Shown: positions 33,920-46,500 of the stretch, in pieces
Layout: each line of letters begins with the position of its first letter
How positions within the stretch are numbered: the first letter of the stretch is position 1
Assembly (NCBI GenBank): GCA_019914945.1
Contig: CM034113.1
Span: forward strand, 5,250,850 to 5,314,849
Length of the DNA stretch: 64,000 nucleotides
Origin: Typha latifolia
Lineage: Eukaryota > Streptophyta > Magnoliopsida > Poales > Typhaceae
Reading direction: 5' to 3'
Notes under the pieces: model-generated
Told to the model about the DNA's origin: nothing
Seen by the model: the letters and a program-made list of their open reading frames with translations, nothing else
The model's database searches: none
Program-made: the position numbers and the translations under genes

Positions 33920-34290
33920 AGATTCTTTCAGCTAAGAAGGCAAAAAAAGATCGTGAATTATCAAACAAGGTAAATCTATATATTTTCGTATTTAAGTTCT
34001 TGACTTTATTTATACCATTCATGATATAAATCGTATATAGGATGATGAAAAAGTTATTTTAATATCAATTAGAAGACATCATCCATTAGTGGCACATGGA
34101 ATGGTTTATAGTAAAGTTTCTCAACATTAGTTGGAGGGAAAAAAGACATGAATAAGAATTTTAGGAAGTTTATATAGAAATAGTTATCGTATTAAATGGG
34201 CCGTTAATATGATGTCATGGTAATATAAGGTCAATTGGATATGCTACTACAAAGACAATAGCTTGGCCTTCTTACTTGATAAAATTTTAT
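33920..34290 (+). pseudogene. CACTA second-ORF fragment
   Basis: The text DDEKVILISIRRHHPLVAHG, then GGKDMNK-like, then YATTKTIAWPSYL matches in order the C-terminal segment of En/Spm-linked ORFs (a VGG(K/R)..., then IGxAxxxxIAWP pattern). It is shifted and stopped repeatedly. Confidence 0.55.
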
Positions 34291-34784
34291 ACATTAAGTG
34301 GATATTTATTATATATATTTTTTATTTAATATATGAACTTTATTTCACTTTTTTAGGTCAAACCATGATGAAGGTGAAATACAATAGTGATACCTCAAAT
34401 TTTGGATGTGTTTGGTATTTTATCTTTAATATTAAAGATTTTAAAATGTCATAGAAATACTTTGTTTTGATATGATCACATTTAGATGATTGTATGTCTA
34501 AATGAATGACTCTAAGTATGGCATAATATTAATCTTTTTAGATAGTTGTTGATGTGTATAATCTATAGACACTTTCGTATTTTCCTTTGAAAAATCAATA
34601 AATATTATTTGTAAACTTTTGTTTACAGATTTATCTTTATTATATATATGATTTTTTGATATATAGTAAAAAATAATACTATGTTTGATTACACTATATC
34701 ACACAATATTTGAATTTAGCACAATTATAGTGCTAAAAAATTTTAAATAAATAATTAAATTAAATTAATTTGTCATACTAGTAT

Positions 34785-35261
34785 TTTTGCGAATGCCACT
34801 AAAACTTGTGTAGTCAAACATCTTCACCGACATTTATTAAATTGCTGCTAATAATTTACTGACATTTCAAAAAATGTCATTAATTATTGGTTGCTTACTA
34901 ACGTTTAATAAAATGCCATGAATTACATCTACACTAGCATTTAGAAAATGACACTATATATTTAGCGGCAATTAATAAAATGTCATTAAATGTTACAGTA
35001 TATACCGATATTTTAACAAACTGTCGGTAAAAACTTTCACTAACATTCGGAATTGCCAATAAAAGTATTATAGATGCCACTATTTATAAATTTTAGCGTC
35101 ATATGTTAGATGCCACTAAATATTTTAGAAATGTCGGTGTTGTCGAACACAATCACAACTTTAAGAGACATTTCGAAAAATGCCGGTGTTGATCTATAGT
35201 GATATTTTGATGACTTTTAGTAGCATTTTGTGATTGTCGTTATCCTGCATTTCCTATAGTG
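34785..35261 (-). repeat. CACTA right subterminal repeat zone and terminus
   Basis: Many short words of the AATGCCACT / AATGTCATTAA / TGCCGGTGTTG type occur in both directions and the zone ends at CACTATAGG. In Spm-like elements such zones bind the element's own regulatory protein. Confidence 0.7.
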
Positions 35262-35560
35262 ACATGGTATATGGGAGCTAGATATGGTTTTAATTGAACG
35301 AGCACTTCTATTGCTTATGTTAAGTGATATATTCTTCAACGCAGCAACTACTACTGCACACCTCAATTGTCTAAGTTTATCCAAGACATAAATGAGATAA
35401 GTCTCTACATAGTCTACAATAATCCACGAATTTCTAATAGTTTTAATTAGGGAAGCTCAAGGTTGTCTCTAGGATTTATAGAGATGACACAATTGCAAGG
35501 TGATATATGTCAATAGAGTAATAATTTTGTCACCAGTATTTTTATATGAATAAATTTTGA
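35262..35560 (+). pseudogene. Plant mobile domain fragment, right part
   Basis: The text ERALLLLMLSDIFFNA and CTPQLSKFIQDINEI, then SSRLSLGFIEMTQLQ, recalls the (Y/L)LLxLxGxxLFPD...LxxLxDxxxxxxYSWGS...CLAxL part of the mobile domain. Frames change. It continues the fragment at 29590-29935. Confidence 0.45.
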
Positions 35561-36039
35561 TAACAAGTGACATGGATATTTCGTATTTGTTTTCTTACCT
35601 CTTCCATTTGATTACTATAGTAATGCAAATGTGCAACACCTAAAATAACAACAGTTTAACACAGAAGAATATAACATTCTTTTGAGAATATACATATATA
35701 TATATATACACACACATTTTTAGATATGTTAGTAGTCTCTTTTTTATATTTGATAGGTTTTGAGATATCTTGATTTTCCTAAAAAAAAAGGGAATTGTGA
35801 AGTAGTATAGATTCATTAGAATTGAGGAAAAGACCACAAGCCATCTTTTTCCTAGTCCAGCAAACCCTATACTTGAAAAAAAAAAAAAAAGTAATAATGT
35901 ATTGGGTTATATAGGCTTAGTTTTGATAAAGAGGACCCACAAAAGAAAGAATATTTTGCAGACTTATTTAAGGTATTGTAAGTAACTACATTATTAAATT
36001 TATACATAAATATTTTTTAAATATGATTTTATATACAAT

Positions 36040-37330
36040 CATTACATGTTGATTTATTATAGATATATACTCATAAATATTTTGCACCAGATTAAATTTA
36101 ATATTGAAGAGATCAAACAAACCCAACTACAAATATTGCATAAACTAAGGTGGATGGAGAGATTGTTGCGAAGAGAGCAGAAAAAAGGGAAAGCTTGTAA
36201 AACAAATAAGGCTCAGGAAAGTATAGTTACTCCCACAATGTTGCCGTAGGAGCTGGTATGACTTGCTTTTCTATTAGGCCAAGTTATCGAAGACCAACCT
36301 CCGATTGAAAACAAAGGTTTAGAGATAATATATGAGGACAAATCGATGAGGAGAAGCATAATATATTAGAAGGTGTTGAAAAACTAGAAAATGTTCGAAA
36401 GGTGTTGAAAAACTAGAAGATGTTCGAAATAATATATATTTATGAGGTGAGGAGAAAATAATAGACATTCCCTCATCTCAACCATCACTTGCCAAAAAAT
36501 AACTAGAATGCTCTATCCTATTAGACTGAAAAGATTATTCAATATAGACAAAAATATTATAGACAAGATTAATGACGTCCCTAATGAGAAATACTACTTT
36601 ATCCAATCTATTATATTTTCATGATTATGATGAGTCAAATTATGAATAGAACTATAACCTTCCATCTTTTAAATAATATTTTTAATGTTATCTTCTTATT
36701 TGACCTTTGAAATTATATTTGGAACGACGGATTTATGTATTGCATAAGGAAATAATGATGAATTTTTTTAAGTGTTACATGATTATAGATGATGTTATTT
36801 GTGCAATGCAAATGATGGATCATAACTATGCTAAAAATTTTAGAAGAAAATATTTAATATTGTTTTATGAATATAGATTCACATATAAGTTATAATTTAT
36901 TTCTCATGAATACTTTTTTACATTGTCTTATTATTGATTTACAAAATGGTATTCAATATCATTACTCTTCAATAAAATTTAAACAGTATTTCGATGATGC
37001 GATAATAGTAGTATGAAGTTCAAATATGTATTACATGTTCATCTAGTATTATTTGGAATAACATAACTTATATAAATCTACATTTACAACTAGAAAAATG
37101 GGTACAAAACACCTTGAAAGATTGATTTCCTAACATATATGAACATGGAGTCCAGGATGGCGAGATTAAAAAGTTATAGAAAATAAATACATTCTAAAAC
37201 AACATCAAAGCGTAGATTGTGGTATATTTCTCTTGTAATATGAAGATCGAATTCAAAAGAATTCCAAAGTCACTAGATTTGGATAAAATGATATGCAATT
37301 GCTTTAGGTTAAGCATGCTATAGATAGAGC
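36040..37330 (+). pseudogene. Ulp1-like (C48) protease remnant
   Basis: The C-terminal part at 37195-37235 reads KQHQSVDCGIFLL, which carries the Gln and catalytic Cys (codon 37218-37220) of SUMO-protease-like C48 enzymes. Upstream, NIEEIKQTQLQILHKLRWME is helical and charged, and the middle is broken by many stops. Mobile-domain plus Ulp1 proteins are often encoded by plant DNA transposons or derived from them. The catalytic His and Asp could not be placed. Confidence 0.6.
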
Positions 37331-39866
37331 TATCAACTTGATGGTTTTCTAAATAATCGTTAATACATTTACTTTTATGTCTTTACACAAAATTGTAACA
37401 TCTAGAATACATAAAATAGATTGTTGATAATGTCAATTTTTTTGCTGGGTGAAGGCTTTATAAGTTGTAGTTTTATGATCAATCTCTTTCAAGTCATATC
37501 ATTGATAGACAATTTGATGATAATTGATGGTAATTTATTCTCCTATTGAATTTTCTTCTTAATTGACAGGTATTATTTATTTGTCTTTTAGGTTAATCCA
37601 AATGATGATCACTACACTTTAGAGATTCCTACTTGTAAGCTTTGTAGATGTTGACACATACATACAAGTTATTGAAAATTTGAAATTAAAAAAATTGTTG
37701 TTATATTTTAAAGCATACATTTGCTCTTATGTTTAAACATATTTGCCAAGAGTTGTTTAAGCTATCTTTCTATCTATTGCTACTGTTAATAAAAGGAGCC
37801 TTCATAATGTACTATTATTTCTTTGTTGTGATTTTTAACATTTGCTATTAATATTTGTTATTTGTTGTTGTTATTCTTTCTTCCGTTTATAATATGTATA
37901 TTTGGATAAACGTATTATTACTGGTAGGTGATGTTAAGCTTCTTAGTGTTAAGATTTGTCAAAAATTTTGATCTCCGTTGAAAATCTAAAGCTTCTAATA
38001 GGGATATAGCTTTAATTCTATTTTATTTTCTTCATGCATATTTTCTAGTTGCTTCAGATGATGATGCACAGACCATCTAGCAAGCTGACATGATGTCTTA
38101 TTCCTGTTTTACTTCTTTGAATGATGAGTATAAAAAATCTCTCCAGATGTTAGCTATGCCTTGAGAAAAATTGCTTGTAATTCTCCCTATTACTATTAAT
38201 TATATCGTGACTATATTTTTCACATCTTTTAATTACTTTGGTATAGCCATATGCAGCTATTTTGGAAGAGTGGACTATGGCGCATCCAGCACTGATGATA
38301 TTTCACATTTTCTTTTCCTCTCATGGTATCAAAATGGGAGCCCTATTCCCTTTTAAACTTATTGTCGTGTATGAAGATATTACAAAAAATGTTGTATTCA
38401 TTATTCTGGTTAGATTGATATTTTTTACCGTTTATTTCTTATAGGACATGGTGTTTGTTGTAAACAACCAACATAGTAATGAAGATATTATACATGTATC
38501 AATATACAATATATATATATAGACAACTAGGATAGCAATGTCAGGCATTATACATCTACCATTAATTAGTTGGAGCATTGTATATTCATATATATTGTAA
38601 TGAGCATTTTATATGTAGCACATTTTTTTATGTATTGTGATACTAGCAAGCATTGTTTAGCAATGGTAATACATTACCTACCAACCAGTATGCAATGCAT
38701 ATGTAGGCGACAACTATACTAATGCACGCGGGTAGGTGCATAAAATATGATAATGCGTGATTTTGTTTGACAACAATAATTCATTAACTACCTATCGACG
38801 TAAATTCATATGTATACTCTCACCATAGTAATACACACTGATAAGTGGGTAAAAAATGATAATGCATAATAATGCACTATTCGGTGCATGCATAACATAC
38901 CTATTGTATATTACTTTTTTATCTATCTTTCCCATCAATATATTTTAAATCAAATTGAAAGATATTTCAATAATTTTCTTCTATCTTTCTTATTTACTTT
39001 ATATCACATCAAAAGTAATTATTATGCCCTTATTTTATAATACAAGTAAACATATGAATTGTTATTCGTAAAATAAATCTCTTATTTCGGTAATAACAAA
39101 TTACCATTTGCTATTCATATTCTACTCTATTTTATATGTGAACACAACCTTAAAAAACTAAAACACATTAAATGTCATAAATAGATACCATAAAATTACT
39201 TTTTTATCCCTATATTGTTGGAGGAAAATAATAGGTTTTATTAGTGATAACTTAAAATTATATATCTACTCTTAGACAATATCGATTGGATGCTCTACCT
39301 TTTACCTTACCCAAATGTTGTCGCATCTGGTAGTTGAGAGAACAAGAGACACGCAAGGTAAAGCTTCATTTTTCTCTCTTTTAGTCCCATCTTCTTTAAT
39401 CCATTACTTTCATCGCCATACGGAACTCTCATCTAAACTTTTCCCTCTCAATTTTGAAGGACGTCAAAGTATAACTCATACTTTAGAAAAGACGGGAGAT
39501 GCATACATCAAAGAAGATCGATGAAGAAGATAATTTGGGGAAGGCCTTGAGAAAGAAGAGAGCAAGTGCCTTTTTAGTTCAGTTTAAGGAAAGGGGATGA
39601 GGGCAAAATTGTCTAAGAATTATTTTTTAACTTTTATGAGGGTAATTCAGTTCATATACTTAGCATGAGTTTTAACTCACAAAAGGCTAATAGATAGATG
39701 TTATAATAGTTTTAAAAAAATTTAGGTAGGTATTTCTACGCTTTTATAGTTCAAGGGGGCAAAAGTGATACTCGTAAAAATATAAGGGGAAAACTATAAT
39801 TAAGCCTTAATTAAATTATCCATTAGAAAAGTTGGTATAGCTAATGACTATGTTTGCACTTTAATA
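37331..39866. other. No gene seen; contains a roughly 109-bp double repeat
   Basis: Mostly T-rich. Between about 38660 and 38875 two degenerate units end in ATATGATAATGCGTGA and AAATGATAATGCATAA, about 109 bp apart. Words like GCATTGTATATTCATA recall the repeats at 26.1 and 28.5 kb. Confidence 0.45.
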
Positions 39867-39867
39867 T

Positions 39868-40928
39868 TAGGCCCGCTGCGAAGACAGTCTAATATGCCAT
39901 GCAACCAAAGTATGGTGTGGTTCCATCATAAAGCTTACTATGCCAAATGAAACATAATTCACCAAGTCCGAAATATGTATGAAGCCTTTTGTTATTAATT
40001 GTAAGATTACATGAGAAAGCTTAAAAAGAAAGATCGAGGTACGCAGCAAAATCTTCATATGCTGCAGTCCCAAATCTGCGTATAATCCTTCTATAAAAAT
40101 CAGCCCATCCGTTAAATCTATCACCACGAAGAATTGATCTATACCAATGCAATGTCGTTCCTTGGAGGTGAAAGCTTGCCATCTAGACTTTTGCATCTTC
40201 CATTGTACTGTGACAATCAAAATATTGTTCAACATGAAACACCCAATCTGTTGGATCACTACCTTGTAATTTTGGAAAGTCCAAGCGTGCGGTTCTCCCC
40301 CGAATAACATTGTCAGGTTCGCGAAAGATCCTTGGTTCAGGTCTAAACCTTTGTGCAAGTTGATCACCTTCTCCAAATCCTCAAGCATGTCCATCACCAT
40401 CTCCATAGGGATAAACCTCATCCTCATAATGCTAATCCTCCTTATCGACGAAGTGCACTGGTGCCGCATACCTCTCGGGTTCCACCATCGCCGATCTTGG
40501 GTTTTGCAATAGAGGTGAGGAATGATGTGTGGGCATAGGTAAGAGGGGATCATTGACACTCGCATGACGCACCTAGACCTGTGGGGTATCAGTTCGATGA
40601 GGTCTCACCGCTGGTCCTTCTTGAAATTCTGATTGTCGTCGAGGAGATAATGAATCAAATCGGTTCATGACATATTTCTTGAAATCATTGTGATCCTTTT
40701 GAATTGAGTCAACTTTATGTATCAATGTATGGAACATGCCTCTAAGTTCATCCATATTCACACTCATGGACGTTGGTTGACTCGGTCCTATCGTGGTCAC
40801 TCCAAAGGAATCGACCTCACGGTTAGGGTCATCGTGGACTGTGTTCTCCCTTATCAGTGTGCTCTCTATAGGTCTCCTTGTTGATGTCATCTTTCTTGTT
40901 TCAACTATTAATAGAGGTCTGAGGTTCG
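39868..40928 (-). pseudogene. gag: Chromovirus gag, degenerate (element E1)
   Basis: It starts at ATG 40890 on the minus strand (MTSTRRPIESTLIRENTVHD) and is open to 40573. The text is closely related to the gag at 51828. After a shift the true gag frame gives RLDFPKLQGSDPTDWVFHVE, MASFHLQGTTLHWYRSIL and RRFGTAAYEDF. The longer open frame at 39867-40565 is a different frame and not the protein. Zinc knuckle and pol are absent, and the element is truncated near 39.87 kb. Confidence 0.8.
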
Positions 40929-40945
40929 CCTGCTCTGATACTAGT
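40929..40945 (-). promoter_or_regulatory. Primer-binding site of E1
   Basis: ACTAGTATCAGAGCAGG on the minus strand follows the LTR end TTATCA directly. It is close to the tRNA-Met complement. Confidence 0.75.
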
Positions 40946-41648
40946 TGATAAGTTTCGATACCACTTGATGAGTTCTTGAACCAAAGATAGGCTATGCAAT
41001 GATTTCTTCAAGATCTTGATGTATTACTAGAATCAGTCTGCGCGATCATGGGAAACATATAGATATGGAGATGAAGGTGGATGGTGGATGTGATTAAGGG
41101 ATATAGACGAAGGAAACGAAGTGGTCGAGATCTCAAAGAAGATGGGGGCTCAATAGTCGAGGGACGTTAGAAGTCAGGAGAAACCTTGTCAACGTTAGAG
41201 GTGGAAGGATGGGGAAGAGAGAGGAGGGAGAAGTCTAGAGAGAAGATAGAAGGCAAGAAATCAATAATCCAATAGCATAAGGAATTTGGCTGCCATCCAC
41301 ATATATATAGAGGCTAGCCAACAAGTCCTAAAATAATATGAAACCCTAATTCTAGAGGATTCCGGTTGATCGCGTTCGAACTCGCCCAATCGCGTTCGAA
41401 CGCACCAAAAGACGTTCTCTATATGTGCGAATGCGATGCAGGCATTCCAACGCGGGCGTTCGAACTCGCCCAACCGCGTTCGAATGCACAATATGCGTTC
41501 TCTATATTTGTGATCTGATGCAAGTGTTCGCAAGTGTGTTCGAACGCGACCCCTCCTGCGTTCGAACGTGACCTATAGAAATTTTATTTTAATAAAAATA
41601 AACACCTAATGCAATAAGAACAGATCTTATCTAAGTGTATCGGATTCA
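40946..41648 (-). repeat. E1 LTR, inner copy
   Basis: Minus-strand LTR from TGAATCCGATACAC (41648) to CTTATCA (40946). U3 has a GTTCGAAC array at about 41370-41575, the TATA-like CTATATATATGTGG is near 41298-41311, and the U5 matches that of the LTRs at 51 and 55 kb. The last 30 bp contain an earlier terminus plus a primer-site-like GTGGTATCGAAAC. Confidence 0.85.
41370..41578. repeat. GTTCGAAC array in the E1 inner LTR
   Basis: Full or near-full words at 41376, 41395, 41457, 41479, 41537 and 41561, with GTGCGAATGC and similar variants between them. It lies about 60-70 bp upstream of the LTR TATA on the minus strand. Confidence 0.85.
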
Positions 41649-41665
41649 CCAAGCTCTGATACCAA
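41649..41665 (-). promoter_or_regulatory. 17-bp primer site lying alone between two LTRs
   Basis: TTGGTATCAGAGCTTGG on the minus strand is all that separates the outer LTR (41666-42511) from the inner LTR (40946-41648). It is a good tRNA-Met primer site for the outer LTR. Confidence 0.8.
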
Positions 41666-42511
41666 TGATAGGGCTACAGAACGATCCCTTCAGGATCTGG
41701 ACTGATTGTAAGAAATAGTTTGCACAACCGAGGGAAAATATTTAGTAAATATTCTCCTATAGTCAGAAAATTATGAAACCAAGTTGGATCGATCCATATC
41801 TTCCTAATCTATAATTTTCTTATTTGCCCTTCACATATTCGAACTACAAGTGGGACAAAATCATGATATAGTGGAGATGAAGGTTGTAGTGATGGGTGGA
41901 ATGGATGTTAGGGTTATGGATGATAAAGGAGATGAGGATGGATGTTTGATATAGTTTGAGGGATAAAAATGAAGGGGAAGAAGTGGTTAAGATCCCAAGG
42001 AGAGAGGACTCAATAGATGAGGGAGATTAGAAGATAAATGAGACCTTGTCAACGATAGAGATGGCTAGTTGTGAAGAGGGAGGAGGGAGATTAGGGTAGA
42101 GAGACTAGAGAGATGACAGAGGAGGATAGAAACTAATATCCATTTAGTATTCTGATTTTGGCTGCCATCCACACCTTTATAGAGGCTAGCCAACAAGCCA
42201 AAATAATAATTATTAACCATAATTCTAGTAGACTCCCGCCGATCGTGTTCGAATGCGTCCGATCGTGTTCGAACGCACAAAAGGCATTCATTGTCAATGT
42301 AAACTAATACAGGCATTCACATGCGGCGTTCAAACACGCCCAACCTTGTTCGAATGCACATTTTGCGTTCTCTATTTTTGCGAACTGATGCAGACTTTCA
42401 CAAAGGCATTTGAAAGCACCCCCCTTCCGCGTTCGAACGCGACCTACAAAAAATTATTTTAATAAAAATAAGCAACTAATACAATAAAAAAGACTCTAAC
42501 TAGGTATATCA
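41666..42511 (-). repeat. E1 LTR, outer copy
   Basis: Minus-strand LTR from TGATATACCTAG (42511) to CCCTATCA (41666), 846 bp. It aligns with 40946-41648 with more decay. GTTCGAAC-type words run from 42245 to 42441, with TTATA at about 42177-42181 some 62 bp downstream. Confidence 0.85.
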
Positions 42512-42533
42512 ATTAGAGTACACATAAGAGGCC

Positions 42534-43330
42534 TCAAGACTGTCTTGACATCGGTGGAAGTGCAATATGGTGATTGTTGTCCCACTACCCGCATGAGCCC
42601 TCGGCGAGTAGGTCGAGCCGTCGGGTGCATGCATCAACTTCAATTGTGGCTTGCTACTCTATGGAAATCTCGAGTGCTCTTCGAGTGCTCGATGTTTGTC
42701 CTCCATGAGCATAACATCCTCTATGACTTGCCCTAGATCCATAAGTCATAGAGCTCGTACGTCGGCTTGAATGTCCTCCAATAAATCGATGATGAATGTG
42801 GATTTGAGCTGAATATCTAACCATAGTGGTGTGCATAGGCTGGACAATTGTTCAAATTCCTCTTGGTAGGCTATAACATCTTCTTCTGGACTGTCTTTGT
42901 CAAGATAGCATAAAAGTCTTCATAGCGCGATGATCCAAACCATTTGTAGACCAAACGGTGAAACTAGATCTCCACATTTTGATTGGCCTATGAGTGGTAG
43001 CCGACCGAAACCACTATAGCGCCACATCCTCGAGGTGGAAAGATGCAAGGAAAACCTTTTTGGTCCTCCTCCGTGTCTTGGAAGATGAATAATTGTTCAA
43101 CACGATAGAGCCAATCAACTAGATCTCCACCTCGAAATTTAGGAAACTCCAACTGAACAACGTGCTCGCAGATGCCAGTATCACGGTTGGGGTCGAATCT
43201 TGCTCCAATCATAATCAGAGGTGGGTGCTCCTCTAGCCATACATGATTCCTCTGACATCCTCTATCAACTTCATCTTTCTCTTTATCCCTCTCAATACAG
43301 GGATCATCATCATCTTCATCTATAAACTGT
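42534..43330 (-). pseudogene. gag: Chromovirus gag fragment (element E2)
   Basis: The minus strand reads ARFDPNRDTGICEHVVQLEF, then PKFRGGDLVDWLYRVEQLFI, then in other frames further gag text. This is related to, but distinct from, the gag at 21322. E1's outer LTR begins immediately left of it, suggesting E1 inserted into E2. E2's own promoter-side LTR may be the remnant at 46140-46500. Confidence 0.75.
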
Positions 43331-43599
43331 GCTTATCGGTGAGGCCCACCTATCCTCGGCTCGAGTGTGGTCTCTCTCTTGTCCTTGGCCGACTAGTGGA
43401 ACTATCATGGGAGGTTCTGGTGTGGAAGATTTTGGTACCTTATGTCTAGTGTTTTATTGTGCGATTGTTTGATTCAAGGTTCCTATGGTTTGTGCAAGGA
43501 TGGTGGAGAAGGTCTATCCAAAACTTCAATGGACTTTAATTGCATCTCTATGTTTGGGTTGATAATGGAGGGTGGAGGAGGCAGCGCTATGTCTGCATG

Positions 43600-46136
43600 G
43601 TCTGCTTGTCCTTGGTTGCTTGTGGGTGGTGTAGAGTTCCTCTCTCCGGTGCGCCTCTCTCTCTCTCTCTATCTTTTTATTCTTCTCTCTCTCTCTCGTT
43701 CGGTCTCTCTCTCTCTCTTTCTCTCCCACTGCCGACCCGCCGCCGCTGTCGTCGTGCTGTCGCAGATGAGCCTCCTTCTTCCTTTTCTTTCTTCTCTCTC
43801 TCTCTCACTATCTCTCTCTCTTTTTATCTTTTTCTCTTTTTCTTGCTTTAGGCTCGGGTCTGTCGGAGCCGAGCCGCTGGTGAGAGGCCGGCAGCTGGCT
43901 GGCCACCAGCTGCCAGTGCCCTCCCCGCTGGCCCAGGTCCGCACCTCCCTCCCCTCATCCCTTCTTCTTCTCCTTCCTCAGTTTTTGCTCTTTCTTTTTC
44001 TGCACAGTGCTGGGCTCGGACCAGTACTTTAGTAGGCAGTGCTGGGCCGAGCCCAACACTGATGGCAATTTTTTTTACTATTTATTTAATTAATTATTTA
44101 TTTATTTATTTTATTGATGTTGTTTATTTAGGTTTTTGCTTCTTAATTAATGCAAATAGATTATTTAGATATTAATTATTTTAATAATAATCTATAATCT
44201 TCAATATGATTAGTATTAATTATAATTTGTATAATGAATGATTAATTAGGTATAAATATAAGTAATAGTCATATTTATTTATTTATATCTCTATTAGATT
44301 AATATATAGATTTGTAAATTATAATTATCAAATTTATATACTAATATTTTTATGAGATACATTTTAAATAATTCTAATAATTTATTATACATTATTATTT
44401 TGTAACAAATAAAATAATTAGCTTATGTATTTATTTATTATTTTATAAAGTAATGACTACATAGTCCCTAATTAATCAAGATATAATTTAATTATAATTA
44501 GGTTTTTATCTATATTTATATTTTTATTTATAATTAAAAATCTAGCTAGTTATAAAAATAAGTAGAAATTCTAAAATCTAATAAATCATCATATTTTACT
44601 CGAACGGATTATAATGGAATAAATAACTAACTTTATATTACTTGAACATTTTTAGATCCCGAACCCCTTATTTGAGACTCCGTGGACCTTGCTAGCGATG
44701 AGTGTCACTCGGTTGATTGGCAAATGTGAGGGATATGTGGTTTGCGTCTTCTGATCAGGGTGAGTAGTTTTATCCCTTAGACGTCTTTCTTAAATTAGGA
44801 TATATTATATCTTATGTATATGTATGTTTTGGCCTCCATCATGATTATATGACTTTATCTAGAGATGATTACAGTTGAGCATATTTTATCATGCATCTAA
44901 TTAGGTTGATCTAGGATATGAGCACATTGGTGATATATAGAGATGATGAGAGATGATTATATTGTTATAATGTTATGTCTAGTTGATCTGTAGCATGAGT
45001 ATGCATATAATTGATTAGCTTGAGTATGCATATGTTGACTACATGATTAGAGACTATATTGCATTATTTTTCTCGTGATTCCTGTTCCACCTAAATTCCT
45101 ATTATACATTGACTTGTTATTGTACTAGATATATGCATATGATCTGTCATTCAAAAGGAAAGTATGAAATGTGATTAATATGATAGTTTATAAAAAACGT
45201 GAGGATACCAGAGTGGGCGCGAAGGTTATGACGCGCTTTGTGGATGATTGATTGCTCGACATAGTCGCGATCCTATTAGCCTTACATCCAAGGTCATTAG
45301 TCTGTGTACGCAGCAGACATTCGGACACATGCCGTTCGCTAGGGAATATGTGGCGAGTTATCCTCACGAGGTTTCTATCAGTTATACAGTGTCGATGATT
45401 ATATAGTTTATCAGTTATGACATGACATGTTATCTATTTTTTATTTATGTATTATTGAGAAACATTCATATACTCATTCATGACATGATGCTCTTTCTGA
45501 TTCATATTATTCAGTACATGATTTACTCTCTGTTTGGCATCACTAATTCGGGGTAAGGTCTATTTACTAAGGATTTTGCTCATAACTCTCTTTATTTATT
45601 TCTTTTTAACCCCCACAGATATTATGGTACGTGATACCGTCTTGAGATAGCCCGATGAGATATTTTAGAGCAAAAATGAGGTAAGCTATAGAGGTGAGAC
45701 AGTATAGATGATAGTTTATATAGAAATTGAGTTGTACCAGTATTTGATATTTGTACTCTTTTGTATCAAACGATGATCTGTATGATACAGGTCGAATCAT
45801 GGCGTACTCTTGTATTAGTTATTTTAGTTGTATCTTGATAGTTTGTTGTGGCATGTGTGGGTCCTGCCAGATTATGTAGTGGTTAAATGTATATTATTGT
45901 GGACTGGGATATTCATATGTTAATAGGTTTATTTGGTTAATAATATGATTTATCTAGTGATGGATTATGTGATCATGGATAGGTTAGCAAGTTTTATTTG
46001 ATGATGTCATAATTATATGTGCACATGAGAGTATCTATGCGTGACGGGGCCCGCCCGACTTGTCGCATGCGCCGCGCGTGCCATGTGGGCGCATGAGCGT
46101 GCACGTGCCTGTGCCGGGCGGGGGCGTTACACCACT
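43600..46136 (-). repeat. Large Tekay-type LTR, left end uncertain
   Basis: On the minus strand it begins TGTAACGCCCCCGCCCGG at 46136, a start typical of Del/Tekay LTRs. It then passes through AT-rich text and a GTGATACCGTCTTGAGATAG segment to a GC- and CT-rich part at 43.65-44.04 kb. No gag or pol is attached. The left border is not defined by a repeat or TSD. The frames in the CT-rich part are low-complexity artefacts. Confidence 0.55.
43650..43835. repeat. CT microsatellites
   Basis: Runs of (TC)n interrupted by short GC-rich pieces at 43652-43725 and 43793-43835. They account for the Leu/Ser-rich open frames here. Confidence 0.85.
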
Positions 46137-46139
46137 ATT

Positions 46140-46500
46140 GCAATCGCACACGAAGAAATAGATCTCAATCCACATTGTAATACTGGACAGAACTTTCAAA
46201 GGCAGTAGGGATCAATCTAATCATCATAATATTATGAGATTCAGATATATTAGGAATCCAATGCAATCAGAATCTCATCGATCAAGCAGGTAGATCAAAA
46301 GATATGAGGGAGATTATGACCAAAGATAAGGAAATGACGAGATAGATGGACGTGGATAACGAAAGTTGGTGATGTGGTTAGGGTTAGGATTATGGAAGAT
46401 GATGATGGTTGTGGTAGATGAAATATTATCTTGAACAAGATGAGGGGGAAGAAGACAGCTTCCATGTATGGCTAGTCGGTGGAGTGAGGAGGAAGAACTT
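46140..46500 (-). repeat. LTR U5 remnant related to E1
   Basis: The GGTTAGGGTTAGGATTATGG and GATGAGGGGGAAGAAGACAG segments correspond in order to the leader part of the LTRs at 41-42 kb. It probably belongs to E2 and is cut off by the Tekay-type LTR at 46136. Confidence 0.4.

Larger units (their letters stand above)
29936..35261 (+). mobile_element. Degenerate CACTA (En/Spm) DNA transposon
   Basis: The right end, read in reverse, starts CACTATAGGAAATGCAGG at 35261 and the left end starts CACTAATAGTT at 29936. Both CACTA ends are followed by subterminal zones rich in AATGCCACT, AATGTCAT and TGTCGGT words. The interior encodes TNP2-type transposase pieces. The 3-bp flanks TGC and ACA do not match, so the left end may be misplaced or the element damaged. 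It separates two parts of a mobile-domain/Ulp1 gene. Confidence 0.7.

Noticed and set aside
39867..40565. A 232-codon minus-strand frame as a novel protein
   Set aside because: The genuine gag words (LDFPKLQGSDPTDWVFHVEQ) lie in a different frame of the same strand. This frame is an overlapping shadow.
43442..44032. A 196-codon Leu/Ser-rich open frame
   Set aside because: It is created by CT microsatellites within a large LTR. Composition is low-complexity and the opposite strand is open as well.
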